DNA of 64,000 nt from Erythrocercus mccallii (Eukaryota; Chordata; Aves; Passeriformes; Dicruridae): the NCBI GenBank assembly GCA_013397435.1, contig VZRG01000290.1, positions 440,859-504,858 of the forward strand. The letters are read 5' to 3'. Position numbers and translations under genes: made by a program. Under the pieces are notes generated by a model that saw only the letters and a program-made list of their open reading frames with translations, was not told the DNA's origin and did no database searches. Each line of letters begins with the position of its first letter. Positions within the stretch are counted from its first letter, which is position 1. Of this stretch, positions 53,210 through 64,000 are shown piece after piece.

Positions 53210-56200
53210 GCTTTGGTTGAGTGAAAGCTTATAGTTTTATTGATCTATGGTTTCCTTAAGAAATAGCTTAAGATCAGCTTGTTGCTTTCTTTTCCACATT
53301 CTGCTCTTTCACTCTCCAGCTCTTCTTAGCTACTGATATTTCATCTGTAGAAAAGAATTGAAAAATTTTGTGAAATTGTTTGCACTGAAAGGGAGACATT
53401 TAAGCTGGAGAATACATGTGCAAACCCTTTTTATCCTATACATAATAGTAAGAGCTGCTTCAAAGTAGGAAATTCAAAGTAGAAATAAATTCATGTTTCA
53501 TTCATATAGCAGCATGATTAAACTCATTCCCACAAAAATTTGACATGGCTGAGAATTTATTCAGATTTTAAAGGTATTATATAAATATCAAGGAAATCTA
53601 TGACTGCAGAAATAAACTAAGAAAATAATGTATGTAAATACTATGAAAACTTCATGTCTCAATTATCTGAATAATCCTTACTCTTAAAGTGTGGACAAGA
53701 AGGCAGTTATGCAGTAATTTCCACATCTTCCTTTAAAGCAATTATATATCTCAGTATCCAGAAACTAAACTGGATCAGGCTGTTGATACAGGACAGCAGA
53801 TATGTTCTAGTATAACCATGCCATGAATACATACAACTGAAATATGTCACCAGCCACATTGCAGGATTTTCTTTCAGGTTTTTAGCAAGTGTCTTCTGTG
53901 TCCCAATACCCAAGGGCAAGAACAAGCATAGCAGGAATACAGAAACACTATCCTTAAAATGAATACCATGTTTTTAGGAAGAAAGATTTCAAGAGTTTCA
54001 AACATTCTTGATAAAATTTTGTAGAGCAACAAACATTTGAATAAGATCTTTGAAGACTGAGTATGCTAAATTTTAGGTTTAAGCCACACGTAGTATACAG
54101 TCTAGATTTGATGCAGTCCTGATATTTCTTCTCTACAATTTAAAAATAAAAACAAACAAAAAATTACCTACACTAAGAATCTTTGTTATTGCCTAGCGCC
54201 TTCTGAGTTTCTCCGATATAGATTAATTGGAATGGTGGCACTCAGTTATACTTCTTCATATTGAAATTATGTGCCAGCAATGCATATGAATGTTAAATGC
54301 CTACGATCTTCTAATTGTCAGTAGAAATTGAATCAATACTACCAAACGTGCACCTAAACTCTGCTAGAGGAGCAACTAGAGCATCTCAGATGGTACCTCA
54401 TCTGCCCATGCTCGGCCAATGCAGATGACATTATGTATCTGCAGAGCTGAATCCTATCCCTACTGACTGCAACGTCTCATTGACCTCCAATCTCTTTCCT
54501 GGGGCATCACTTCTTGCATGTCAGAACCTTTTCTTGAACATGAAAGTCCAGGCAGTGGCTTGTAGAGTAGAATAGCGGGGCATTACACAGCAAATCTTCA
54601 CTTTGAAGAATGGATTTCTTGTGCTAAATTCAAAAAATAAAAGAAAAAATCGTAATATCCAATGTTAAGACAGGAATCAAAGTTCTTGCAGGTACAATAA
54701 ACAAAAGTGAATTTTATTTGTTGTGCACCATATGACAAATGCCTTATGTGATTATTTTTTTACTACTCTTTTAGTCATATGAGATAAAATTTAGTCTTAG
54801 TCCACATCCCACATTTCAAAAAACAGATATTTATAAGCAAGTAGTTCCACCTTCTTTCCATTTCTTATATAGTTTACAGTTACTAGACATGGGTAAAAAT
54901 AGATTCATCACTTTCAAAAATAGGAGTTTTAAATATAAGGCACAAAAAATCATCCTCGGTTTAGGTTTGGGGGTGTTTTTTGGTTTGTTTTTTGGGGGGT
55001 TTTGGGTTTTGTGTGTGTGTGTTTTTGTTTGGTTTAGTTTGGTTATAAAACTGGGGTTTTTTTTTAATATTATAACTATTTTAAAATCTTCTTTATATCA
55101 TGATCTACCCTTTATATCCAGAAAATTTACTGATTAAAAGAGCAACTTCAGTTATGAACACCTCTTGTGATAGTGCACTCAACATGTCAAAGTTAAAGAT
55201 ACATTTTCTGCCATGAACGAGTAACCTTTTAATAAAACCGCAAAACTACTGAATTTTCTGCCCTATATGTCTTGAGATTTCATTTGAATCTTACAAATTA
55301 CTCTGACTCTGACCTTTTCATGCAAGATAAGTCAAATGTGGTGACATTATCAAAATCTCTATTTTATTATTTTTATATTCATAATTTCTTAACACTGTAA
55401 AGAATACTTTGTCATCTTTCTTCTTCAATTGCAATAAAATTTCATTTTATTTGACTTTTCAAACAATTATTAAGACTCTACAAGGCATGTCGGTGAAGAA
55501 AATATATTTTAAATATTGTTTCAACTGTTTCATATTTCTACTTCACTATACAAACACAGTTCCCAAGTAACAGAGGTTAATTTGGTTTTTTTAATCTGAA
55601 TTTCACCTATTGAATGATAGAGAAACAGTTCAAATCTCACTAATTTAATATCTTCCCACATAAATATTTTATTAAATGTGCTTTAAAAAAATGGAAGCTG
55701 AATTTTTGTAATTTCCTGACAGTTAACATTTTTAGGTGCCCTGATTTGTTAGAAAAAAGAACATTCATGTTATAGAAGAATATGAAGCAATTCCTAGAGA
55801 CACAAGAGTGACTTGGGGCATCTGAAAGTCTGAAAAAAATTAGAAGAGAAATATTTCAATTCAAGTACATATCACAGCAATTTTCAAGATATTTCCAAGA
55901 TCATATAAGAAATATATAAATAAAATCTGTTGGATGTCATGGTATGATTCTTTTTCTCTCCTCTTCCTTAAACATGTATGTACTCTGTCCATTTTGAATG
56001 AAGGTCACAAACTAGTCGTTGTATGTCAAAGAAGCAGAGTGAAAAAGAATACTCTTAACTCAATTATAAATTAACATTTTTATCAGTATTTTTCCTTTTT
56101 GTCTGATCTAGTCAGTTCTCCCCATTGCCTTGTATACAGAAACAAATAGCAAGAAGGAGAGGGATGAATTGATTTTTTTGTTAATATCAAGATTAGACAG

Positions 56201-56739
56201 TCTGTATGCCATAATCTAATTTCATTTCAAGTGCTGACCATGAAATTTTGTGTGAAAGAGAATGAATGAAAGGTCTTTGGAATACTTTATTAAAGTCATA
56301 ACAGAACATATATATTACTTTAATTATTAAAGTGTTGATCTCCTTATTTTTACTTTCTCTCTCTCTCACTCTGTTTATTCAAATTCTAGTTTAACTCAAG
56401 TTTTATACAGTATTCTTCATAGCTAAAATGTATAGGGTTTTTTCCTACATTCATGAGGGATTTTTTGGCAAATGCAATTTCTGTTATATAAGAAAGTTTC
56501 TAAAAAATTCAAAGAAATTTAGCTAAAGCACAATAAAACAAAAAAAAAACTTTTAAGCTAAAAATTCGTTTAATGCAAACATAACAGGCTTTGACCTCTG
56601 GTTTAAGGCAATAATAAATATGATGAATAGAATTTAAAATAGTGCGATGTTTACATTTTGAACATACACTTTTATGCAATATACTTGGCAGCTCTTCTTT
56701 TTGATTAAAATCTCTCTCCATTTGGAAAGCTAGACTGTG
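53210..56739. other. AT-rich non-coding DNA, no gene seen
   Basis: No gene or recognisable repeat beyond simple sequence. A G/T-rich low-complexity tract lies at 54,958-55,065. The piece 54,180-54,560 is less AT-biased and unique. Confidence 0.6.
54958..55065 (+). repeat. G/T-rich low-complexity tract with (GT)n
   Basis: More than 100 bases are nearly all G and T on this strand, including runs of five and six G, a GGG, a later GGGG, and a short (GT)6-like stretch. Strong strand asymmetry gives an artificial open frame full of G, F and V. The G runs could form a loose G-quadruplex, although the loops are long. Confidence 0.85.
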
Positions 56740-57720
56740 CCATGCACACATAATGGGAGTGTGCATAAAGGAAATCCAAATCTCCAGGATTTGACCAGAG
56801 GTCTGTGGTGGAGGGGCTGCACACACGACATGCGCGGGACGCAGGTCGGAGAAGAGGCAGGAAAGCCCTGTCTCCAGGACAGTTTGCCTGATGGCCATTC
56901 CATGTCTCACATGGAATAGGCAGTCAGTAGGACACCACCAAGGACACTGTGCCCTCTAGAAAGGTCTCCAGCTGGGTAGCAAAAAGGTCTCCACCAGTGG
57001 ACTGCAATTTAATGGCTGGCCAACGGTCTCCTGAAAGTGAGCACACCTTGGGAGGAGTTGAGGGGTACACAAGTAACTGCTTCAAAGCTGCTGGGCTTTT
57101 TTCCTCTCTGGAAGCTTTTTCCTTGCCCTCGCTTGCTCACTTGTTCATTTTCTTGCTGGGTGATACTGGATACTTGCTGGACACTTGCTGACCACCTCTG
57201 AGCCTCCTGCCTAGCCTATGTCCTGCCCTACCACTTCATCTCCCTCGCCTGCTCCAGCCTTCACCTGTTCTGCCTCCCTGTGTTCCTGCCCAAACCTCTA
57301 CCTGCTTCATCCCCCCTTGCCTTGTTCCTGCCTAGGCTCCTGCTTCCAACCTTGCTTCTCTGATCCAACCCAGCACTGTGATCCCTGCTGTGACCCTGTG
57401 CAGGGTTCTGCACCTCGTGTCTGCCTGTTCCTGTGCCACCATGCCTCTCCGGGAGCTGTGCAGGCTCCCCAGCAGACAGTGTGCACACAACCCCTGTCTT
57501 CTGCATGTCCATGGCACTCCCCAGCCTTCCAGTGGTAATGCCTGCTTTTTCTCTCTCTTTCCCCTCTCATTCTTTTTTTTTTTCTTACTCCTTTTTTGCT
57601 TTTCCTTTTCTTCTTTAGTCGGCAAAGCACTTTTTGTTACCAGTAAATGGTTCTCAGGTATATTTGCCTTGTTTGGCTTAATTCTCTCCTAGAGTATCAT
57701 TTTTAAAAAGCTCTCCTTAG
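56740..57720. mobile_element. GC-rich island, probable retroelement/LTR (unnamed)
   Basis: Nearly 1 kb stands out from AT-rich flanks. It has a C/T-biased core (57,180-57,540), CCTGC and CTGCTTC words recurring every few dozen bases, and a pyrimidine tract at 57,541-57,616. Open frames occur on both strands (up to about 107 codons). Their translations are dominated by C, S, P and L on the + strand and by basic residues on the minus strand, and show no domain. A pyrimidine-rich end and sharp boundaries fit an LTR. I find no clear TATA box or poly(A) signal in order, so the assignment is tentative. An exon of a host gene is less likely because no consistent frame and splice sites were found. 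Confidence 0.35.
57541..57616 (+). repeat. Polypyrimidine tract
   Basis: About 75 bases are nearly all T and C, including an 11-base T run. It could serve as a splice-acceptor-like tract but is followed by sequence without an exon. Confidence 0.85.
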
Positions 57721-58226
57721 TGGAATATGGCTTATCTTTAACACTTCTTGCCCTTTAAGAAATTAATTGTGGAGAGAGTGTGATCTTTACTATAGCTTAA
57801 CTTGGTGGAATATGTTGTGAAAATGCACACTTCAACATCTTTGATCATGCATTTTTTCTGGGTTTGTACCATATTTCTGACAACGTTTGACAACTGTTCT
57901 TTAATGCAGCAGGGTTACAGGCATTTTCCAGTGTTGACAATCCTCCACCTGAGGCTGATCTACTACAATCAGCGTCTTCTGTCATACTGCAAGGTTACAC
58001 CAAAGGCTAGTCACAACACACCGAGACCCAGGGAGACAAAAAGAGCAGTGATGGGCAGAGAAAACCTTGTAATTTGTTGAGGGCCTGTGGTACCCAAATC
58101 AGCAACTCTTTAGTCTGTCAAAGACTGAGCAGCTTCTTGCTTTGGTACAAAGCCCTCTGAGGCAAGCAAACCTGTTGTCTCCAGAAAGCCTTGCAATCTG
58201 AAGAATATAGAAATGAGGGACATAGG

Positions 58227-58253
58227 GCATTTTATGCATTTTATGCATTTTAT
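58227..58253. repeat. 9-bp tandem repeat, 3 perfect copies
   Basis: The unit GCATTTTAT is repeated three times without mismatch. It is a small slippage-prone array. Confidence 0.92.
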
Positions 58254-59312
58254 TGCAGGGGAAAAATACTTGGTAATTGTGCAAATGTTATTATGGAACA
58301 GTTTAAGGTTATTATGGTCATTCATGTAACATTGTGGTGTGCTTAGAGTAAAAGTCAAAAGGAAGAAAAAGAGGGATCAAGATGTATCAGAGAGGAGCAA
58401 GTGTAAGAAATAGAGAGAAAAGTGGATGAAAGTAGCTGACTACTGATGAAAGTAGTATGTAAAAAGAGGTATCAGTAGATGGAAAGTAACTGTCCCTGAA
58501 CTAAAGCTGGCTTTACAGAAGCAGATTCAGAAACTGAATCCATCTCTTTCACATCTGTTTGTGCAATATTTGATACACTTCTAATAAAATTGTAGATCAG
58601 TTACAAAATTAGCAGGTTTTCTATTGAATTTGAACTAAACAAATCTACCCTAGGAATAAAGAATGAAAGGAGAAAAAGTAAGTTCTTTCCTATAACACTC
58701 CTTGGTTTGGAAAATTTTATACTCAGGAACAAATCTAATAAGAAATCACTTAAAGTAGTAAAGTAGCGATATTCTTACCCTACAGATTCAGGTTATGTAT
58801 CAAAAGAAAATTTGATGCTACTGAGTACTTCACATTCTCTCTAGCTGTTTCATGAATAATTCTTTTTTTTGTTATCCATCAGTAGTTTTTTAATTTTTTG
58901 TATCTTTTCTGCATCTTAAAAATCAAAATTCTTTCGCAGCTATCACTAGTAGGAAACCTTACTCAAAGAGAATATCTCTTTAAAGTCAGTAAGGCTCAAA
59001 GAGGATCATCAACATGTCTATACATATGTCTGCAAGTCTTGCTTCAAACTACTCTTCATATGCCTGGTAAGTATGATAGAAGATAGAAACTATTTTCTAG
59101 ATATTTATCTTAACTATTAGCCCCATGATGTGTAAAAATCACTACAAATCCTCATTTAAAGGACATATTCTTTGCTTCCCTGCTCTGAATTTACACGGTC
59201 TTGTGTATTTTTTTTCTGTTGTCTCCTTTCCTCTTCTTGCGTTGCGTTGTAATCCTGAGCTGTGTTGCACAAAATTGCCTTATATCCTGTTCTGTCATTC
59301 AGTTAAAAAAAA

Positions 59313-59332
59313 AATCATAATCATAATCATAA
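59313..59332. repeat. (AATCAT)n microsatellite
   Basis: About three units of AATCAT follow a run of A. It is a short imperfect hexanucleotide array. Confidence 0.85.
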
Positions 59333-61079
59333 TTGCAATTCTTATAATAAATTTATATTTTATTGCATAAAACGTACTGCTAGTGCTGCAAACTTGTTAC
59401 GGTTTACTGCTCTATCATAGAAAATATAGTTTACACTCTGTAAAATACTTGGCAAAAGAAGAGATAAATGGACTCCAACCTTTCTGACTATCTCCAGACT
59501 TCCAGATCCCTCTGGAAAGCTTTGAGAAGCCAGAGGAAACCTCTGAAATGCTTCAGGATGTTTTTTCTCATTTGACTTATTCTGCTGTCTACTAAAAAGA
59601 AAATATGTAGCGTGCAGTGTTCTTCAATTAAATGTTCTCTATTGAAACACAGAGGGAAAACATTCCCTTGCTGCTATTTTATATATGTGCATTCCTTGAA
59701 CATGGTTATAGCTAACAGTGTAATTGCTGACCCTCACAACTAAATACCTCCAGCTCATCCCCAAAGCAACTGACAGCAGAATTGTTAATTTTGAACTGCA
59801 CCTGTTCTCATAATACAAATAAAACATGACAAAAATAAGGCCACATGATTTTAAAGAATTTTAAAATATTGTTTTAGAGACAAATGTTGACTAGTTCTAG
59901 GGAAAAATGCATTAAGACTGAGACATTATCAGGGTATTTCTTCACACTGGAAAGACAGATATTAGATTTTTTACTATATAAATTACTTCAGTAGCTTTAT
60001 TTTTCTCACCAGGTGTGTGAATTACTCTGAACTCATGCCAAAACTAACATTAGCAAAATATGAGTAGTGTGCTAAATTAGTGATAGAGTTGACTCCATCT
60101 GTAGTAGACCTAAAAGCTGTGTAAATGCTGAATGAACAGAATTTCTTATTTTGAGAGTGGAAGCTATCAGTTAACTATGGTGTTTCCTTCTGGGAATGAA
60201 AAGACACTCTATAATATTTTCCCAGGGAGGGTATCTTTTAGGTGATAAAACAAACCTTTTTTTTTTTTTTTGAATAGTAGTAGTAGTGAAAATCAGATGT
60301 TTCATTTTTATTTATATTTTATAATGAAAAAGTAAAGAATTCTTTCTTTGAAATAAATGCTTTGGGTTCATTTCCTCAAAAATATTTAGTCTGTTAAACT
60401 TTAACTTAATATTCATTCATATTCATGTTTAATATGACCCCAATGATTACACCTGTTATGAGGAAGATTAACATCTCAGACATTAGCCATATTTACTATC
60501 TATGGATCTAAGTAAATCTGGTTCAACGTTTCCAAGTAGATCATGCTTTTCCATACATAAAACTTGAATATGTTTGTAAGGTTTGGGTGGGGAAGGGGAA
60601 AAGGTATTTTTTTTTTATTGTCTATTACCTATCAATCTAACTGTACTCAGTAGAAAAAAAATAAGCATTTATAACATACTTTAAAAGATGTGGTTGACCT
60701 ATTTAACAAGAAATTGTCAACAGTATGTTCATAAGGACAGAAAGATTAATGTCATCAACATAAATTTAAAATACTTCTTATCTTAAATATCTTGTGTCAT
60801 AAACTATTTTCTTTGTATGAGGTTTTCTGTAGAAATCTCAAATAAATATATTTCTTTTAAAATTTGAGACAATTCCCATTAATTAGATAAACTATAGCTA
60901 AAAATACATACTTATTTATCACCTCTACGAATGTCATAAAATGGTTTATACTTACCCTAAAGAAAACCTAACACCCAGGAACAAGTTCTTTGGTTGCTCA
61001 GTCCATTAACATTTTTTATTGTGGTGAATGGGTGGCATTTTCTGGCACTTATCCACTGTCTTCAAATCAGGAGGTGTAA

Positions 61080-61530
61080 CACAGAACCACAGGATGGGTG
61101 AAGCTGCAAGGAAACTATTAAGATGATTTAGTCCAAGACTCCACTCAAGCTAGAGTCAGTGAGAGGAGGTTTCTCAGGATCATACTTGGATTTTGCATTC
61201 AAGGATGGAAGCTCCACCACCTCTCTGGGTATCCTGTGCCAGTGCTCAATTGCCCTCAGAGGAAGAAATAAGTATTCCCTAATGTTCAAAGGAAATCTCC
61301 TGTGTTTCGTTGTGTGCCCATTGCTTCTGGTCCTGACACTGGACACCACTGAAAAGAATCTGGCTTCCTTTTCTTCACCTCCTTACTGAGAATTCATATA
61401 CATCAATAAGACATATATCACCCATTGAAACTTTTTTTCTTTCTCCAGACAAGAGCCTCAATTGTCCAGTGATTAGTCATCTTTGTGGCCTTAATTTCAC
61501 TGACTTCCTATGGACTCATTGCAAAATATT
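61080..61530 (-). mobile_element. CR1 LINE 3' end, antisense, older copy
   Basis: Read on the minus strand this is the C-terminal end of CR1 ORF2 plus the 3' UTR. On the + strand the tell-tale complement words are ACAGAACCACAGGATGGGTG (61,081), TTTAGTCCAAGACTCC, GGATGGAAGCTCCACCACCT, TGTGCCAGTGCTCAAT, ATCTCCTGTGTTTCGTTGTG, GGACACCACTGAAAAGAATC and CATCTTTGTGGCC. Similarity fades after about 61,500. It differs clearly from the copy at 33,235, which suggests a different, older subfamily, with numerous indels after 61,370. The 5' part is missing, as is usual for CR1. Frames on both strands here are remnants, not genes. Confidence 0.9.
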
Positions 61531-63839
61531 CAGTAGATTTTTTTACTCATTTCTTCTGTTCTTGTTATGGGCCTTCAATTAAATTCCTCAGGTTTCCTTT
61601 CAGGTTTTTTCAGTGATAGGCAATATATTTTGCTTTCTGATCTTACTTTGGTCAGTTACCCAGCTTGGAATAGAAAGAAATGATAATCTAACAGGATAAA
61701 GCAAAAGATTTGGTTCATACAGTTGAATAGTCTCACTGAACTGTCAATTGCAGTGTCACTTTGAGGTGTTGCAGCCTTTCAGCTTCACTCTGATAAGAAG
61801 GCAGCCACAGTACTTTAAAGGCAACTGTGGAAAGATATAACAGTGATTTATAACATATAAGATTTTGTAATTTGTGAATTCATATCATGCTGAATTTTAG
61901 TCACTAGTTGATGCTGTTGGGAGAACTTAGTACTTAACCCACTTATATGACTTATGACAAAGCAGTAATTTTTATTTTGATTATTTTTATCCCAGTATGT
62001 GCAAGTGAGTGTTATGATAAGTAGTGCTGGGTTTGAAATCCTAATTGTATTTTTAGTTTCTTATAGTTATGGCTGCATACACCCTGTTAAACTTTCCTTT
62101 GCATTTATTTCCTCAAAATCAAGCAGACAGCTTTTCAGCATTATGCATAATGGCACTTTCATACAGGACTATGATAAAACAGAAAATAGTAAAGCCTGCT
62201 GAACATAAGTTTCCTTTGATTTTTCCTCTCTTTTTCCAGTAGGAATATGGTCTCTGTTTTTATTTCTACGCCTTCAACAATATTTCCGGCAGTCCCATGT
62301 TGTCTTAAAGTCCTTATGAACGTCATGCAAATATCTACGTGGGCAGTTCTTGAACGGCAAACTACTTAACAAAGTGAGCTTTTATCAAAGCATTAAGCTG
62401 TTAATAAATGAAGAATGTTTATCCTCAGAAGAGCTTCAAAGAGTGTTTTGATGAAGATGAGCTTTCTTTCTCTCTCGCAGCTGTCCTTGCTTGTGGATGG
62501 GAGCTGGCAGGCCAGATCAGGCATGCTGCCAGTGGAGAATAAGTAGGAGGAGGTGGGCAAGGTTTCAGTGCAGGTGTTCCTTTAGAGCTTGCTGTTTGAT
62601 TGCATCCTAAACTGTGTCTGTGAAAGTGAGGCTGCTTTCTTCTTTTATGTTTGCACTGTGCTATTTTTAAACATGATAAAACCCCAAAAAACATTTGCAT
62701 TTTTTAAAGTTACTAATTAGAAAAGAAAAATCAAAGTGGACATAGACACTGACCAGCAACAACATATAACAGATCCAAAGAATTTTGTATCTTTTCAGTT
62801 ATACTGCTAAAGAAATTATTTTCGTTAAATTGAAAATTATAATACTGAATGAGTAGATACATATACAAACATAGCTAAATAAAGATGGACAGAAAGACAT
62901 TAAGTTAAAAAAAATTCTCATAGAAATGCAGCATAATAATGTTAACAGTTCTGTGTTGATAGCAGTTTTTCAAAACATGGGTGTTTACACTCCTAAAGAG
63001 AAACTAAATGGGTTATTCTGCAATGTCTGTTCTTTCAGATTTTGCTGTGAATATAGCTCCTGAAATGAGGTCCCCACTCTTTTTTTTTTTTTCATGGTGT
63101 TAGTGGTGTTATTATTTTGTTGGCTGATGATTAATGATTTTGCCCTTTGTCCCACCTACTTAACACATCTATTTCAATCTGGCTGAAATTCCAAAGCAAA
63201 CATTTGGAAAAACATTTTTCAAGCTTGAATAATAATCATTCCCTTTGTTATTTATATATTTGATAAACAGAAGAGAAAGCATGGCCTGAATATATCACAC
63301 ATAAGGACTTAGTTCTGTAATAAATCCAGTTGCCAATAAAATCTTACTAATTCCATAAACCATATCACAAAATACACATAAAATAATGTTTTATATTAGA
63401 TATTTCAAATCTGAATGTTTGGAAATACTGAATAACATCACAAAATGCGCAAAATGCAATCAAAAATATAGCACCAGGAGTATTATGAACATTACAGTAT
63501 GCATCTGGATGTGCAATTTTCTAGATCTGTTTTCTCATTGTGGTGCCAAACTAGTTTACAGAGAGCAGAAAGTGGTCATGCCCCTAAAGCTGCATTTTGG
63601 TCTGCTATGATGAGATACCTGCATAGCATAAAAATAGGTATTAGCCTCTCTTCCTTTTTTTTTTTTCCCTTTTTTCATGAGCAGAGATGGAAAAACCCCA
63701 TACTTGTAATACAGAGAAGGTGTTGTGGTGTGGCTTTATCAGTTTGTTAAGTACATCTGTGTTCTCAAGGTTCTCAATTTTCTGTATGTTCAGTTTCATG
63801 TTCATTTGTGTAATGAGTTGTATGTATCCTTATGTTGAA
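61531..63839. other. AT-rich non-coding DNA, no gene seen
   Basis: No gene is seen. The unique piece 62,280-62,450 contains several motif-like words and is flagged as a possible conserved element. T-rich runs lie at 63,079-63,091 and 63,653-63,676. Confidence 0.55.
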
Positions 63840-64000
63840 GGCGTCAGTTCTCAGCCGCTTAAGTTGCTTACCCCATTCTCCCACGTTTCCCTCCCCTTGT
63901 CCATGTGCCCCTGTCTGCCTGTCATTGGCCCCTGGTCGTGAGGCGATCGGCCGGGCGATAGGCCGGCAGGTGGTCACCCCATCTCACCCCATTCTCCCTA
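63840..64000. other. GC- and CpG-rich edge: partial LTR or CpG island
   Basis: Composition changes abruptly. About nine CpG fall within 130 bases, most in the block at 63,930-63,970 (GCGATCGGCCGGGCGAT). ATTGGCC, an inverted CCAAT box, lies near 63,925. The 13-mer ACCCCATTCTCCC occurs at 63,870-63,882 and again at 63,986-63,998. These features fit the promoter half of an LTR or a CpG-island promoter. The window ends before either can be decided. Confidence 0.45.

Larger units (their letters stand above)
57721..61079. other. AT-rich non-coding DNA, no gene seen
   Basis: No gene is seen. A three-copy 9-bp repeat (58,227-58,253) and a short ATAATC array (59,313-59,332) are the only clear structures. 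Poly-T occurs at 60,258-60,271 and 60,608-60,617. Confidence 0.6.

Noticed and set aside
54889..55137. 82-codon + frame rich in G, F and V
   Set aside because: It is a translation of the G/T-rich low-complexity tract, not a coding sequence.
56509..56910. 133-codon minus-strand frame
   Set aside because: It straddles the border between AT-rich DNA and the GC-rich island, and half of it is low-information sequence. There is no domain and no promoter or splice context.
57218..57692. Overlapping 97-107 codon frames on both strands
   Set aside because: They come from the C/T-biased composition and the pyrimidine tract; translations are cysteine/serine/proline-rich on one strand and lysine/arginine-rich on the other, with no family resemblance.
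1..64000. CRISPR array, bacterial operon or phage-like system
   Set aside because: There are no spaced direct repeats, no tightly packed genes and no ribosome-binding pattern. Composition and repeats are those of a bird nuclear genome.

Overview
The window looks like non-coding nuclear DNA from a bird, probably a songbird. It is AT-rich, with long A/T runs and stop codons in every frame. I could support no host protein-coding exon, tRNA, rRNA or CRISPR array. The avian call rests on recognisable CR1 LINE sequence in both orientations, with the usual avian 3'-end structure. Two diverged copies of an endogenous-retrovirus LTR of a type I associate with passerine genomes make a songbird more likely. 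Both identifications come from reading and memory, not from a database search.

Layout. Positions 1-31,000 are almost entirely AT-rich unique sequence with short palindromes, tiny tandem duplications and one possible CR1 end near 14,440. Around 31,066-31,640 lies an LTR-like segment with CCAAT, TATA-like and AATAAA signals. It contains a TATC microsatellite that runs into a 95-base assembly gap. A 5'-truncated CR1 copy on the + strand covers about 33,235-34,388. It ends in a typical CR1 3' UTR and is dead: it has an in-frame stop and a changed catalytic aspartate. Weaker retroelement-like GC-richer islands lie at 37,560-37,860 and 41,640-41,940.

From 46,030 to 53,210 the sequence is richer in repeats. 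A CR1 scrap abuts an LTR (46,112-46,600). A second, more complete LTR of the same family lies at 52,620-53,209, with a TATA box and an ATTAAA signal. Between them, at 50,590-50,960 and 51,300-51,970, are GC-richer segments that look retroviral but that I cannot name. A further GC-rich, pyrimidine-rich island lies at 56,740-57,720. A minus-strand CR1 copy of an older, more diverged type covers 61,080-61,530. The last 160 bases become abruptly GC- and CpG-rich and run off the window edge. This is either another LTR or the edge of a CpG island.

No genes work together here in any way the sequence shows. The most plausible setting is a gene desert or a very long intron. Several unique segments with many transcription-factor-like motifs could be conserved non-coding elements, but only alignment would show that. 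I found no convincing new biological system.
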